A DNA stretch of 64,000 bases from Actinomycetes bacterium (GTDB lineage: Bacteria; Actinomycetota; Acidimicrobiia; Acidimicrobiales; Acidimicrobiaceae), in NCBI GenBank assembly GCA_021805205.1, contig JAJZFV010000009.1:1-64000 (forward strand), given 5' to 3'. The notes under the pieces are model-generated. The model had not been told where the DNA came from. It saw only the letters and a program-made list of their open reading frames with translations, and made no database searches. This document shows positions 42,219-51,813 of this stretch, piece after piece (position 1 is the first letter of the stretch; the number at the start of each line of letters is the position of its first letter). The position numbers and the translations under genes are program-made.

Positions 42219-44132
42219 ATGTCACTATCCAAGCTTCATCTATTTCTATTTCTGATAGCGCTAGTTACCGCCGCCATTTACCTTTACGAAGGTGTCGCCC
42301 GAGAGTCGACCCTTGATGAAGGAAATGGCCTTGACCTAGTTGACATTCCTAAGCCGATTAAATGTACTTTGGCTAGACCAATCGTCTTTATGGTTGCCAT
42401 CGCGCTTGTATCGATAGCAGCTATCGTCTTCTCTGATGCAATAACTACCGAATACATCCACTTCATAGCTTTACTAGCTGGATATTTAGTTGTTAGATCG
42501 CAAGGATCGCCGCTCCAGAGCGCTGGTCAACTCGCAGTAGCAATTCGCCTTCTATCGCTTATAGACTTTCCGATCCTCGCGTTAGTAATGAAAGCTCCGC
42601 TTCGCGTTCGAATAAAAACCGCTTCCCACGGCCTAATCGTATTTACCCTACTCGCCCTTGTCGATGCGTTGGAAAGTGCAATTGCTACTGCTACACATCT
42701 ACCGATAGGCCCATTTGCAATTCAAGGATCCGTAGTAGTAATTATCATCTCTACCGCGGTCTACCTCCGCTTCCTGCAAACTACATTCGTGTTGCCAAAG
42801 AAGACCGCAGTTCCTCGACCGAAAAGATGGACATATGCTTCGGAGACTGCCTCTCTATCTCTCATCGTCCTGTTGTTGATTGCACTTCTTGGTGCGGGAT
42901 TATTTTCAGCGGCATCACTCTTTTCCATTCCAACCCAAGAGATCTCTATCATCTCAATCTTGGCCTACCCAAGCTTTTACACCCTCTCATCGCTGATCCT
43001 CCTAGTTGCCTTCGCAAAGGTGCGTCCTGGAGGCGAACCGGAGGTACTCCCCCCACTTGAGATAATTATGCCTGCTTATAACGAAGAAGCTTCGATTGCG
43101 CTAGTAATAGATGCTCTGGATGCTGCAGCCAAGGGCTACAAGGGTCAAGTAACCCTAATCGTCGGCAACGATGGATCGGGCGACAACACTTCAACGGTTG
43201 CTCGAAATGCCCTGCTTGAGTGCAGGTACATCCAAGGTCGTGTCATCGATCTTGAACACCAAGGAAAGGGCTTCGCCCTCAACGGGGCCTTCAACGCTGG
43301 AGCGGCCGAAATTGTAATTCGAATCGACGCCGATATCATCATCGAAGAAGAGAGCTTGGCCCAACTTCCAAAGTGGTTTACCAATCCTCAAATCGGAGTA
43401 GTTGGAGCGCTTCCAAGTCCTCGAACCGACAATGGGATAACGTGGTTTGACAAGATGCGAAGATTTGAAGAGTTGAAGACCTTCGGTTTCAACCTACTTG
43501 CACAATCGCGACTTCGCTCAATCAATTGCATCCCTGGGACCTTCGTGGCATTTAGGAGAAGCGCAGCGGTATTGGCCGGAGGATTCGTACACGGCATGAA
43601 TGGTGAAGACGCCGACTTCACTATGGGGATCTCGCGCCTCGGCTATGCCGCTGTTGTCGATACCAAGATAAAGATTCAAGAGGATGTTCCTTCAACCCTT
43701 ACATCATTTAGGGAGCAGAGGGTTCGGTGGAATCGGGCCATTATCCACTCTTGGGCTCGCCATAACCCGCTATATGCCGGAGGGGTCGGACCAAGAACCT
43801 GGTTCTTTTATCCGAAAATGCACTCTATTAGGGCTCTTTCTTTAGCTCGGGGCATGATACCGATCTGGATCGGCGCGTCTGCGATCACCCAATGGCATTT
43901 GGCGATTCACGCTTTGGTGGCTACAGCATTTGCTGAAGGCATAAACTTCGGAACCATCGCAGTGATTACCGTTCGCTATGCTGGTGCTCGAACCTTAGCT
44001 AGTCTTCCCTCTTACTTCATCTATGCCCTTATAAAGCGCCTGATCTTGATTGAGGCCCTGCTGACTTTACCTCTCATTGCCGACCATAAAAGTAGTAACC
44101 CACTTCGAACTCTAACTAGTAGTAGCAACTAA
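42219..44132 (+). CDS. Membrane GT2 polysaccharide synthase-like glycosyltransferase
   Basis: Protein of 637 residues. Seven to eight helices (1-265) precede a GT2 domain: MPAYNEE (284-290), NDGSGD (317-322), DAD (370-372), GEDADF (462-467) and QRVRW (500-504). These D,D,D,QxxRW-type motifs mark processive synthases such as cellulose, hyaluronan or poly-N-acetylglucosamine synthases; three or four helices follow at the C-terminus. No PilZ domain is attached. It sits directly after the HlyD adaptor, and together they suggest synthesis and export of an exopolysaccharide. The sugar polymer cannot be named. Confidence 0.9.
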   Translation: MSLSKLHLFLFLIALVTAAIYLYEGVARESTLDEGNGLDLVDIPKPIKCTLARPIVFMVAIALVSIAAIVFSDAITTEYIHFIALLAGYLVVRSQGSPLQSAGQLAVAIRLLSLIDFPILALVMKAPLRVRIKTASHGLIVFTLLALVDALESAIATATHLPIGPFAIQGSVVVIIISTAVYLRFLQTTFVLPKKTAVPRPKRWTYASETASLSLIVLLLIALLGAGLFSAASLFSIPTQEISIISILAYPSFYTLSSLILLVAFAKVRPGGEPEVLPPLEIIMPAYNEEASIALVIDALDAAAKGYKGQVTLIVGNDGSGDNTSTVARNALLECRYIQGRVIDLEHQGKGFALNGAFNAGAAEIVIRIDADIIIEEESLAQLPKWFTNPQIGVVGALPSPRTDNGITWFDKMRRFEELKTFGFNLLAQSRLRSINCIPGTFVAFRRSAAVLAGGFVHGMNGEDADFTMGISRLGYAAVVDTKIKIQEDVPSTLTSFREQRVRWNRAIIHSWARHNPLYAGGVGPRTWFFYPKMHSIRALSLARGMIPIWIGASAITQWHLAIHALVATAFAEGINFGTIAVITVRYAGARTLASLPSYFIYALIKRLILIEALLTLPLIADHKSSNPLRTLTSSSN

Positions 44133-44436
44133 TGCAAAAGCCGTAAAGCCCAACTTTGGATTTCAGATCATTTAGCGACCTAATTCAAGAAGGAGATGGC
44201 CGGAATTGGGGGGCGGTAAGTTCGAGCTGTATCCGATCGTTCATTATCCCGACCAAAATCCCAAGCAACCCTTCCCTTTTTGCCACTTTTCGATGTGTCG
44301 CTCTGAACACAAGTGCGGCGTAGTGTAAGACTTATCTACCTAGGGCTACCACCTGATCCTCGCTTTAGTGATTATAAAGCAGTAAAAGACGCCCATGTGC
44401 AGATTAGCACTACGCAATGAGGAAACCGAATAAAGG
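44133..44436. other. Intergenic region between convergent genes
   Basis: 304 bases between the GT2 gene and the lipoprotein gene. A weak dyad (gctttag/taaagc, about 44369-44387) is visible, but no good terminator with a T-run and no tRNA or coding frame that I can support. Confidence 0.4.
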
Positions 44437-45756
44437 TCAAGCAGGAGAAAAGGACGCTCCGCCGTTGGTCGAAACCAGAAATGAAAACGGAGAGCCCGAA
44501 GAGTAGGAGAGGACTGCAGCAAGCGACGACGAGAGGAAGTATGGGCCATATAAGTACTCGCTTCCACCGGGAAATCCCGAGAATGCAGTCTTAAAGGTCT
44601 TGCCTCCGTCAGATGAAGTATACAAAAATGTCGCACCAGATGTAGCAGAGACTACAACTGATGACGGAGCGAATGCATCGATTCCAACCGGTTGACCTCC
44701 GTTTGGAGCGCTACCGGATTGCGACCAAGTTGCACCCATATTGGTCGATGAAAAGATCGTCTTTTCACTTGAGCCGGCTCCCGGATTTGATGCACAAAGT
44801 GCATAAAGAGTTATGGGCGACGTACCAGCAATTGCTAGAGGTGGGAAATTAGGAAGCGAATATTGAACTTGGGAACAGGGATTGGCTGTGATAGCGGAAA
44901 AGTTCGAAGATCCAGCTGGAGCTACAAGTGCAGTTGAAAAGCTGCCCGATCCAAATTCAACTGCTACGCCGAAAGGATATGCCCTAATCGTTGCAACTTC
45001 ACTCGAGAGTGCTTGCGGATTTACAGAGTTTGTTGAAATGATCTTGATCGATGGGCTTACGTTTGTCAAAGAAATATTCGAGAATGAACCGATGACGATC
45101 GAATTTGGTGACACTCCATTGAAGTTAAGACCAACTGCAGCAAAGTAGGTAGTAGATCCCGCCACTTCAACGTCCAAAAAGCGAGTGGTATCGGTAGTGA
45201 AAGAGCTAAGTAAGGGCGAGAAGTTGGCGCCGCCATCGATGGTAAAGGCCAATCCTGGATCGAAGGCGTAGCCAGTAAGGGGTGATATAAACGAGACCTT
45301 ACTAACCGCGGTACCAGTTCCAGACGCTGAAGTATTCGCCAAGAGAGGAGTGGCGTCGTAGATACCGTGGCTGTGAATCAAACCCCATGATTGTCCGGTG
45401 TTGCTGGTTCTCAAGAGTCCGGAACAACTCGACGAAGAAGAGCAGCCGCTTTTGTAAGAACCGAACATAAAGCCAGTCGTCGTCGAGACGAATGAAAAGT
45501 TATGAGGGGCAAAGTCAGATGGCGCCGCGACGGTCGACGGTATTGGGGGGAGAGTCGTCGTTGTCGAAACCTCAGTAGTGGACGAGGTATTCGATGCGCT
45601 CGTGGTAGATGTCGTCGTGCCTGCATTGGCCTTTGTTGTCGCGGTGACAGAAGTCTTTGCTGACCCACATGAGGCCGCTACCAGAGAGAGGGCGACTCCT
45701 ACAAATGATGCAACTACTGAATTCTTCAAACGAGAAAATCTCCAACCTATATTCAT
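44437..45756 (-). CDS. Lipoprotein with Asp-box (BNR) beta-propeller repeats
   Basis: Secreted lipoprotein of 439 residues. The signal peptide ends at a lipobox-like LVAASC with Cys30, followed by a Thr/Ser-rich linker (about 35-75). The rest carries Asp-box repeats: TSNTGQSW, TIDGGANF, SSTNMGATW, SSDGGKTF and STNGGASF, as in sialidase-like or Ycf48-like propellers. Two Cys pairs (SGCSSSSSCSG) may be bonded. The ATG overlaps the stop of the upstream acyl-CoA dehydrogenase as TAATG, so it is translationally coupled. The function is unknown; an enzyme active site was not found. Confidence 0.82.
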   Translation of the reverse strand: MNIGWRFSRLKNSVVASFVGVALSLVAASCGSAKTSVTATTKANAGTTTSTTSASNTSSTTEVSTTTTLPPIPSTVAAPSDFAPHNFSFVSTTTGFMFGSYKSGCSSSSSCSGLLRTSNTGQSWGLIHSHGIYDATPLLANTSASGTGTAVSKVSFISPLTGYAFDPGLAFTIDGGANFSPLLSSFTTDTTRFLDVEVAGSTTYFAAVGLNFNGVSPNSIVIGSFSNISLTNVSPSIKIISTNSVNPQALSSEVATIRAYPFGVAVEFGSGSFSTALVAPAGSSNFSAITANPCSQVQYSLPNFPPLAIAGTSPITLYALCASNPGAGSSEKTIFSSTNMGATWSQSGSAPNGGQPVGIDAFAPSSVVVSATSGATFLYTSSDGGKTFKTAFSGFPGGSEYLYGPYFLSSSLAAVLSYSSGSPFSFLVSTNGGASFSPA

Positions 45757-46898
45757 TAGAGGCCGTAACTACGACCAATAATCTCCTTCATAATCTCCGA
45801 AGTGCCACCATAAATCGTTTGAATTCTGGCGTCTATGTAGGCTCTGGCTATCGGATACTCCCGCATGTAACCGTAGCCTCCATGGAGCTGAAGGCAGCGA
45901 TCAACTACTCTTAGCTGCATCTCTGTCGTGTGAAGTTTCACCTTAGCAGCGCGTATGGCGTCGAGGCGGCCTTGGAGGTGGGCATTGAGACAACTTGCGA
46001 CGAAGCTTCCAGCTACGTCGAGCTCGGTAGACAACTCCGCAATCTGAAATCGACTATTTTGAAAAGATCCGATGGGAACGCCGAAGGCTTTTCTCTCTTT
46101 TACATATTCAACGGTCCATCCAAAGGCTCCTTCAGCTGCCCCCAAAGCACCTATAGCGAGCGATAGCCTCTCTTGCGGAAGATTCTTGACCAAGTAGTAA
46201 AAGCCTTGATTCTCCTCCCCTAAAAGATTTTCACGAGGGACGCGGCAGTTCTCAAAGAACAGCTCCGAGGTATCTTGGGAGGCAAGACCGATCTTATCTA
46301 GGTTTCTCCCTCTATTGAATCCCGGCATACCCCGCTCCACCACGATAAGTGAAAGTCCCCTATGGGGATCTGGCGAAGTTCGCACCGCAACGACGACAAG
46401 GTCAGCATTTTGGCCATTTGAGATAAAGGTCTTGGAGCCGTTTATGAGATAATGGTCACCCTCTAGAGTGGCACTGGTTCTAATTCCCGCAAGGTCAGAA
46501 CCGGTATTTGGCTCGGTCATAGCAATAGCGATAACGTATTCGCCGGTAACGATCTTCGGCAGCCACCGCTGCTTTTGCTCATCGTTGGTGAGGTCAGAAA
46601 AGTAAGGAAGAACGACATCGTTTTGGAGAGCCAATGCAAGTGCTGCTCCCGTAAATCCACTTCTCGATACTTCGAGGTTTAGGAGTGCATTGTACCTAAA
46701 GTCACCTACTCCGCCACCACCGTAGGATTCATCGACGTCGACACCGATAAAGCCGGCCTTACCAGCTTCTAGAAATAGTGACCTGTCGACGATCTTATTC
46801 TTCTCCCAGTCATCAAAGTTTGGAGCGATATGGCGATCGATAAATTGCTTTACAGATTCGCCAAAAGCAAGGTGCTCATCTTCGAAGATTTCATCCAT
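45756..46898 (-). CDS. Acyl-CoA dehydrogenase (long-chain-like)
   Basis: FAD enzyme of 380 residues that oxidises acyl-CoA. MTEPNTGSDLAGIRTSA, INGSKTFISNGQNADLVVV, YVKERKAFGVPIGSFQNSRFQIAEL and LHGGYGYMREYPIARAYIDARIQTIYGGTSEIMKEIIGRSYGL are clear family motifs. YGGTSEI has Gly where short- and medium-chain enzymes have the catalytic Glu (YEGT), as in long-chain-type enzymes whose base lies elsewhere. The downstream lipoprotein gene overlaps it by one base. Confidence 0.92.
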   Translation of the reverse strand: MDEIFEDEHLAFGESVKQFIDRHIAPNFDDWEKNKIVDRSLFLEAGKAGFIGVDVDESYGGGGVGDFRYNALLNLEVSRSGFTGAALALALQNDVVLPYFSDLTNDEQKQRWLPKIVTGEYVIAIAMTEPNTGSDLAGIRTSATLEGDHYLINGSKTFISNGQNADLVVVAVRTSPDPHRGLSLIVVERGMPGFNRGRNLDKIGLASQDTSELFFENCRVPRENLLGEENQGFYYLVKNLPQERLSLAIGALGAAEGAFGWTVEYVKERKAFGVPIGSFQNSRFQIAELSTELDVAGSFVASCLNAHLQGRLDAIRAAKVKLHTTEMQLRVVDRCLQLHGGYGYMREYPIARAYIDARIQTIYGGTSEIMKEIIGRSYGL

Positions 46899-46978
46899 TT
46901 GCTAAGACCGCTTTCAAGTCATCTTTAATTTCTTTTAAATATCCTTACCCAAGAACCGCGTCTTTGCACGTCGTATAG

Positions 46979-48169
46979 TCAATTATCGCGATGCGAACTG
47001 GATACGATATCAATAAAGTCAAGGTAGCGATCGATAACACGGCTCAATTGATAGCGGTCCTCTCCGTAGGCTTTACCGAGTTGGCCAAGTTGGCCCCTCA
47101 ACTCCCCATCTTCAGTCAAGACAGAGATTGCGGCCACGAATGATCCAAAGTCTTCAAAGAGAACTCCGCCACCGCTCTTTGCAACTAGTTCTGCAGTTGC
47201 CTCGCATCCTTTATTTACTAAAACCGCCTTACCAAATTGCCAAGCTTCGAGAATCACAAGACCAAAGGATTCGTGAAACGAAGGTGAAAGGAGGAACTCA
47301 CATCTCTGAAGTAGAAGTTGGCGTTCAACTTCGCTCACTCGATCAAGAAGCACTACCCGCTCCCCCACCTCAAAGCTCTCGGCGATCGGTCCAGCAAAAA
47401 CCAGGCGAAGATCCGATGGAATTACATCTAAGGCACTTTCGAAGAAGTGAGCCGCCATCTTCGACCCTTTCATCCTATCGAGGCGGCCTAACGTCAAAAT
47501 AAAGCGACCAGATACAGCACTTCGTACTCGATCGCTAATCTCACCTACGACCTCAGTCAACTCCGGTACTCCCATGCCTAGATCGACCGAGGGGATGTGG
47601 CCAACCTTAAAGCGTCCCTCTACAAAACCACGTTCAGCACGGGTTTGATAGACGATGCCGTCGATTCCGGTAAAGACTTGAGGAAAGAGGGGGAGATCGA
47701 TTATCGCTTCATCGTGTGCCGCTGGATGCATGATCTTAGGACGGGAAGTAAGCGCCACACCTTCGACTGTCGGAAGATAAAGGTACGGATAAAACACCAC
47801 AACTCCATCTTCAATCTGAGAGATGGCCTCGAGTAACCTTCGAGAATCGGGGCCCTGATCCCATATCAACGCCTTTGCTTCTTCATAGTCGGCGGTTTTG
47901 GGGTGAGCAAGCAGTCGTCGATAGTGGCGATCAAAGTTAGATGGCCTTTCACGATCTACATCAAAGCGCTCAATCCTAACGCCATTCAAGACGCTTTCAC
48001 CAGCTTGGTAATGGGGCGCCCAGGTCGAATAGTCCCTAGCCGTGGTAGTGATTACACTTACTTCAACTCCTCGTGCCGCAAGCGCCTCGGCCAATGTCCT
48101 AGAAGCGCTCTCCGCTCCACCTACCACCTCTTCACCATAGCGAGGCACAACATACGTTACGGAAGTCAA
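46979..48169 (-). CDS. Glycosyltransferase, GT4 family
   Basis: Retaining GT-B transferase of 396 residues. N-terminal VPRYGEEVVGGAESASRTLAEALAARGVEVSVITT, C-terminal half ILTLGRLDRMKGSKMA, LVFAGPI and the E-x7-E type segment SPSFHESFGLVILEAWQFGKAVLV. Together with the preceding GT4 gene and methyltransferase-like gene it forms a surface-glycan cluster. Sugar and acceptor unknown. It starts 29 bases after the upstream gene. Confidence 0.9.
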   Translation of the reverse strand: MTSVTYVVPRYGEEVVGGAESASRTLAEALAARGVEVSVITTTARDYSTWAPHYQAGESVLNGVRIERFDVDRERPSNFDRHYRRLLAHPKTADYEEAKALIWDQGPDSRRLLEAISQIEDGVVVFYPYLYLPTVEGVALTSRPKIMHPAAHDEAIIDLPLFPQVFTGIDGIVYQTRAERGFVEGRFKVGHIPSVDLGMGVPELTEVVGEISDRVRSAVSGRFILTLGRLDRMKGSKMAAHFFESALDVIPSDLRLVFAGPIAESFEVGERVVLLDRVSEVERQLLLQRCEFLLSPSFHESFGLVILEAWQFGKAVLVNKGCEATAELVAKSGGGVLFEDFGSFVAAISVLTEDGELRGQLGQLGKAYGEDRYQLSRVIDRYLDFIDIVSSSHRDN

Positions 48170-48198
48170 TTTTCCTAGATTCCTATCCCTAAAAGGCT

Positions 48199-49326
48199 TT
48201 AATTCGAGGTCACCAGCTTGGACTTTCGATCCCCTGGAAGGTCATAGGCGACTCTGGCAATCTCCAAAAGCCTGGCTATGGCGTTATCCAAAAGTGGTAC
48301 GGTAGCACTGGCACCAATCTCGTCAAGTCGCAATTTTGCCTTTTCTCGGAGGCCCTCTGCAAGAGAGGAGAGGTTGCAGATCTCGTGAGCGTAGATTGCG
48401 AGTTCACGGGGATCAAAGGAGCCCAGACACAACCCCCCCCTCCCGAGGGTCTCTCCAACGGCACTCGAGTCGACGGCTAAAATTGGAAGGCTATTGTACA
48501 TCGCCTCTACCAATGGCATACAAAATCCTTCATGTTCGGAGGTCGATATGAAGAGGTCGCTCATCGAATAGAAGGAGGAGAGGGCTTGGGCGGAGACCCC
48601 GAATGTAATATTCACTCTATCGTCGACCCCAAGTTCTTTGGCTAAGGCGAAGAGTGCCTTGACGTAGCCTTTATAAGAGGGTCTTCCTACAAGATGAAGA
48701 TAGGCGCTATCACCGAAGAGTTGGCGATGAGCAGCAAGGGTCATAATTAGCTTTTCCTGAGCTTTATTAGGTACTAATCTTCCGATAAATACCCAATTAG
48801 AAAATCCCTTCTCGGCGAGGTTCCACAACATCTTGTCGACCTCCGGATCACCGGCGGCCATAAAGTCGTCGGGGTTGAAGACGATTGGGGCGTAGAGGAC
48901 CTCAGGGAAGCCAACCTCGATAAGGTCTTTGGCGTTGAATCGTGAGGGAGCGATACCCGCTATCGCCCTCTCGGCGAGATAGTCGAGGTCTGCTTTGGCC
49001 TGCTCTTGCACCATCCCTGCCATTGGATCAAAGTCTGCAAAGTAGTGGGGAGGGGTAAGGTTATGGTACATTACCACCAATGGATTTTTCAATCCTGCCA
49101 GAAATCGTGGCATCGGGGAAGCAGTCGCAAGATGATAGATCAAGATATCGTCGTCGTTACCGCTGAATTCAAGAAAATAGGGAAGTGATCGCTTGGATCG
49201 GTCTTCGATCACAAATATCTCTGAATCGATCCCAAGTTCTCGCATTCGAAGCTGCATCGCCAGTGCAGCGTTAGAGGTTCCGTCGCCGTCAGAGAAGGTC
49301 GGGAGGAAGTGGTGAATTGCCGGCAT
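48199..49326 (-). CDS. Glycosyltransferase, GT4 family, with internal G8 tract
   Basis: GT-B transferase of 375 residues. N-terminal FSDGDGTSNAALAMQLRMRELGIDSEIFV, C-terminal WVFIGRLVPNKAQEKLIMTL, YLHLVGRPSYKG and STSEHEGFCMPLVEAMYNSLPILAVDSSAVGETLG. A run of eight G on the coding strand (complement of 48433-48440) encodes part of GRGGL; a one-base slip would replace the last about 75 residues by an unrelated tail. The ATG overlaps the stop of the methyltransferase-like gene as TAATG. Confidence 0.9.
   Translation of the reverse strand: MPAIHHFLPTFSDGDGTSNAALAMQLRMRELGIDSEIFVIEDRSKRSLPYFLEFSGNDDDILIYHLATASPMPRFLAGLKNPLVVMYHNLTPPHYFADFDPMAGMVQEQAKADLDYLAERAIAGIAPSRFNAKDLIEVGFPEVLYAPIVFNPDDFMAAGDPEVDKMLWNLAEKGFSNWVFIGRLVPNKAQEKLIMTLAAHRQLFGDSAYLHLVGRPSYKGYVKALFALAKELGVDDRVNITFGVSAQALSSFYSMSDLFISTSEHEGFCMPLVEAMYNSLPILAVDSSAVGETLGRGGLCLGSFDPRELAIYAHEICNLSSLAEGLREKAKLRLDEIGASATVPLLDNAIARLLEIARVAYDLPGDRKSKLVTSN
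48433..48440 (-). repeat. G8 homopolymer in the GT4 gene
   Basis: Eight consecutive C on the plus strand, G8 on the coding strand, within the C-terminal catalytic half of the glycosyltransferase. Such tracts are classical sites for slipped-strand mispairing in surface-glycan genes. Length variation cannot be seen from a single sequence. Confidence 0.6.
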
Positions 49327-50447
49327 TACTTATCCGTAACCCCACTAATTATCTTATTTGCTCCAACGACAGAGGATCTTTTGGCAGTTACAACCGATCC
49401 AAGGTCATCGTCGAGCTCAACGATTCGAACTTCGTCAAATCCTAATAGATCTAAGAGGAAGGTCCACGTCTCAACTGCAAGGGGGCGGCCTGTCGAAAGA
49501 TCGTGTTCAATGTGGTTGGAAGGGTCGTCAAAAGATGAACTCGAAGCCAATAAAAGGATCAAGTGTGAACCTGGAGACAGTACTGTAGCGCAGTTTTGCA
49601 GAAGGTCAACACGATCGTTGTTTGAAGCTCTGTCTACAACACCGCTTAAAACGATGGCTGCAAGTGATTTTTCTTTAACTGTATTCAAATGGCGCATGGG
49701 CGCCTCTATTACTAATTCAACCCCCGCTTTCTCGATTGCATCGATGAATTTATGGCGCGTCTCGACGCCGTAGACGTTTAATCCCAAGTCGCGGAGGGCT
49801 TTGGCAACTCCTCCGCTACCTGCCTCAAGGTGGCATATTCTCCCTGATGTGTCACTCAACAGCTTTGCCACAACGTCGATCGCCGCATCGGCAACTTTGA
49901 CCGATACCGTCTCACCCAATAGGTCCAATGGAGGGAAGGAGCGGCGGTCCAATTCGGTCTCTATCCGATTTAATCGACCATCAAAGACCGTAACAAGCCG
50001 CATTAAATTTGAGGTGAAGTTGTTGAACTGCTGCGCCAAGTAGGTCAAATACCACGCCATCGAGAGGCGTAGGACCTTTTTGACGATTCCAACGATCGGC
50101 TTTCTACTCTCGGTTGGAACATCGACGTCCATGAAGGCGACGCGGTCAGTTAGTTTGTAGGCAGCCTCAAAGTCTCCAACGTACTTTCCAGTCCCCTTGG
50201 GCAAGAGCTGCTGGTAGATACGGTTCATGCGATCGATCTTTGAAGCCGGAAACTTCCCGTTCAGCTTGAGCTCTGCAACGCGAGCCTCGATGCGAGAACG
50301 AGCTTCGTCGATAAATCGCTCTGCCTCGCTCTTTTCCCTCGCCGTTTCAACTTTATCGGCGAGATACTCTGATACTCTCTCATTCGAGTTGACCGGGTCA
50401 AGGCTTAGCTTCTCAACCCGATCCTTTCCCTGAAGATCTCCCGCCAT
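49326..50447 (-). CDS. Methyltransferase-like protein with N-terminal coiled coil
   Basis: Protein of 373 residues. Residues 20-70 are highly charged and helical (KVETAREKSEAERFIDEARSRIEARVAE), and the middle includes a basic amphipathic region. The C-terminal part has a Rossmann methyltransferase layout: CHLEAGSGGVAKALRDLGLNVYGVETRHKFIDAI, then MRHLNTVKEKSLAAIVLSGVVD, and LSPGSHLILL. Motif I is AGSGG instead of the usual GxGxG with acidic lead, so SAM binding may be altered. It is coupled to the GT4 gene (TAATG), which suggests modification of a glycan. Activity is uncertain. Confidence 0.7.
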   Translation of the reverse strand: MAGDLQGKDRVEKLSLDPVNSNERVSEYLADKVETAREKSEAERFIDEARSRIEARVAELKLNGKFPASKIDRMNRIYQQLLPKGTGKYVGDFEAAYKLTDRVAFMDVDVPTESRKPIVGIVKKVLRLSMAWYLTYLAQQFNNFTSNLMRLVTVFDGRLNRIETELDRRSFPPLDLLGETVSVKVADAAIDVVAKLLSDTSGRICHLEAGSGGVAKALRDLGLNVYGVETRHKFIDAIEKAGVELVIEAPMRHLNTVKEKSLAAIVLSGVVDRASNNDRVDLLQNCATVLSPGSHLILLLASSSSFDDPSNHIEHDLSTGRPLAVETWTFLLDLLGFDEVRIVELDDDLGSVVTAKRSSVVGANKIISGVTDK

Positions 50448-50539
50448 CTCTAGACCATCCCAATCGACTAAATAAAAGTACTAGCCAACATCATAGAAGT
50501 ATTTAAATGGCGAGAAGATGCTCATCGTCGCGCCGTGGG

Positions 50540-51751
50540 CTACTTGCCCTCGTACTTTCGCAGTTCGCGGCGGGCAATTGTCATGCGATGAACCTCATCT
50601 GGACCATCTGCAAGGCGAAGGGTTCTCTGTCCTGCATACATCCTCGCTAGAGGTGTATCAGGACTCACACCAGCCGCACCATAGACCTGAATAGCTCGAT
50701 CAATAACGCGTAGCGCAACGTTTGGAGCCACTACCTTTATCTCTGATATCTCTGTCCGAGCACCCTTGTTTCCAACGGTATCCATCAGATAGGCAGCGTA
50801 GAAGGTGAGCAGGCGGGCCTGGTCGATCTCTATTCGAGAGTCCGCAATCCAAGTTTGCACAACACCCTGTTCTGCCAAGGTCTTGCCAAAGGCGACTCTT
50901 TGTCGGGCTCTCTTACACATAAGTTCTAGAGCTCGCTCGGCGGCGCCGATCGATCTCATGGTGTGGTGAATTCTTCCGGGTCCCAAGCGAGCCTGAGCGA
51001 TAGCAAAACCACTACCCTCTTCGCCAAGCAAGTTTTCAACGGGTACCCGGACGTTATCGTAAAGAATCTCACCGTGACCTTCTCGATCGGTATAGCCAAA
51101 GACCGAAAGATCGCGAATTATCTTCACGCCGGGGGTATCGAGCGGTACCAAAATCATCGACTGTTGCTGGTAAGTCTGGGCGTTGGGATCTGTCTTACCC
51201 ATGACGATCGCAATCTTGCATCGAGACGAAATTGCACCCGAAGACCACCATTTGCGACCGTTTATCACATATTCGTTGCCATCTCGAACGATCGAGCATT
51301 CGATATTGGTCGCATCAGAGGATGCCACTGCGGGTTCGGTCATGGAGAAACATGATCTAATTTCACCGTTCAGCAAAGGACGTAGCCACTGTTCTTTTTG
51401 AGTCTCGGTACCAAACATGGTAAGAATCTCCATGTTTCCAGTGTCTGGCGCCGAACAGTTGATAACTTCCGGACCTAGGTGGCTCATCCCCGCGATCTCA
51501 GCCAATGGTGCATAGTCGAGGTTCGACAGCCCATCGGTCCACTCTGTCTTATGCGGCAAAAATAGATTCCAAAGCCCTAATGCGCGAGCCTTGGCCTTTA
51601 AGTCCTCAATGATCTGAGGGTGAAAGTGTAGATCACCCGACTCAGCCATCTGCTCTTCATAGATGACTTCTCCAGGAATCACCTCAGATTCCATAAAATC
51701 TTTGAGTCTCGCTTGAAGCCCCTTAGACTTTTCGCTGAATTCAAAATCCAA
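50540..51751 (-). CDS. Acyl-CoA dehydrogenase (ACAD10/11-like)
   Basis: FAD enzyme of 403 residues. [77 protein letters not shown] and [19 protein letters not shown]. The ADGPDEVHR ending and the WWSSGA segment resemble the ACAD10/11 group rather than the classical beta-oxidation enzymes. Its exact substrate is unknown. It stands as its own unit upstream of the methyltransferase-like gene. Confidence 0.92.
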   Translation of the reverse strand: MDFEFSEKSKGLQARLKDFMESEVIPGEVIYEEQMAESGDLHFHPQIIEDLKAKARALGLWNLFLPHKTEWTDGLSNLDYAPLAEIAGMSHLGPEVINCSAPDTGNMEILTMFGTETQKEQWLRPLLNGEIRSCFSMTEPAVASSDATNIECSIVRDGNEYVINGRKWWSSGAISSRCKIAIVMGKTDPNAQTYQQQSMILVPLDTPGVKIIRDLSVFGYTDREGHGEILYDNVRVPVENLLGEEGSGFAIAQARLGPGRIHHTMRSIGAAERALELMCKRARQRVAFGKTLAEQGVVQTWIADSRIEIDQARLLTFYAAYLMDTVGNKGARTEISEIKVVAPNVALRVIDRAIQVYGAAGVSPDTPLARMYAGQRTLRLADGPDEVHRMTIARRELRKYEGK

Positions 51752-51813
51752 TCCGTCCTCCTAACGACGTTCTATCGTTCATAAACTATCGAAAGTTTTG
51801 GGACGGCGTGCGG

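Noticed and set aside
42219-44132. Alginate-type Alg8/Alg44 or cellulose BcsA assignment for the GT2 synthase
   Set aside because: No PilZ domain or other polymer-specific motif is visible, so only the general processive GT2 class is claimed.
48276-48464. Alternative-frame peptide after the G8 tract
   Set aside because: It is only the frame reached by slippage in the glycosyltransferase; it is not an independent gene.
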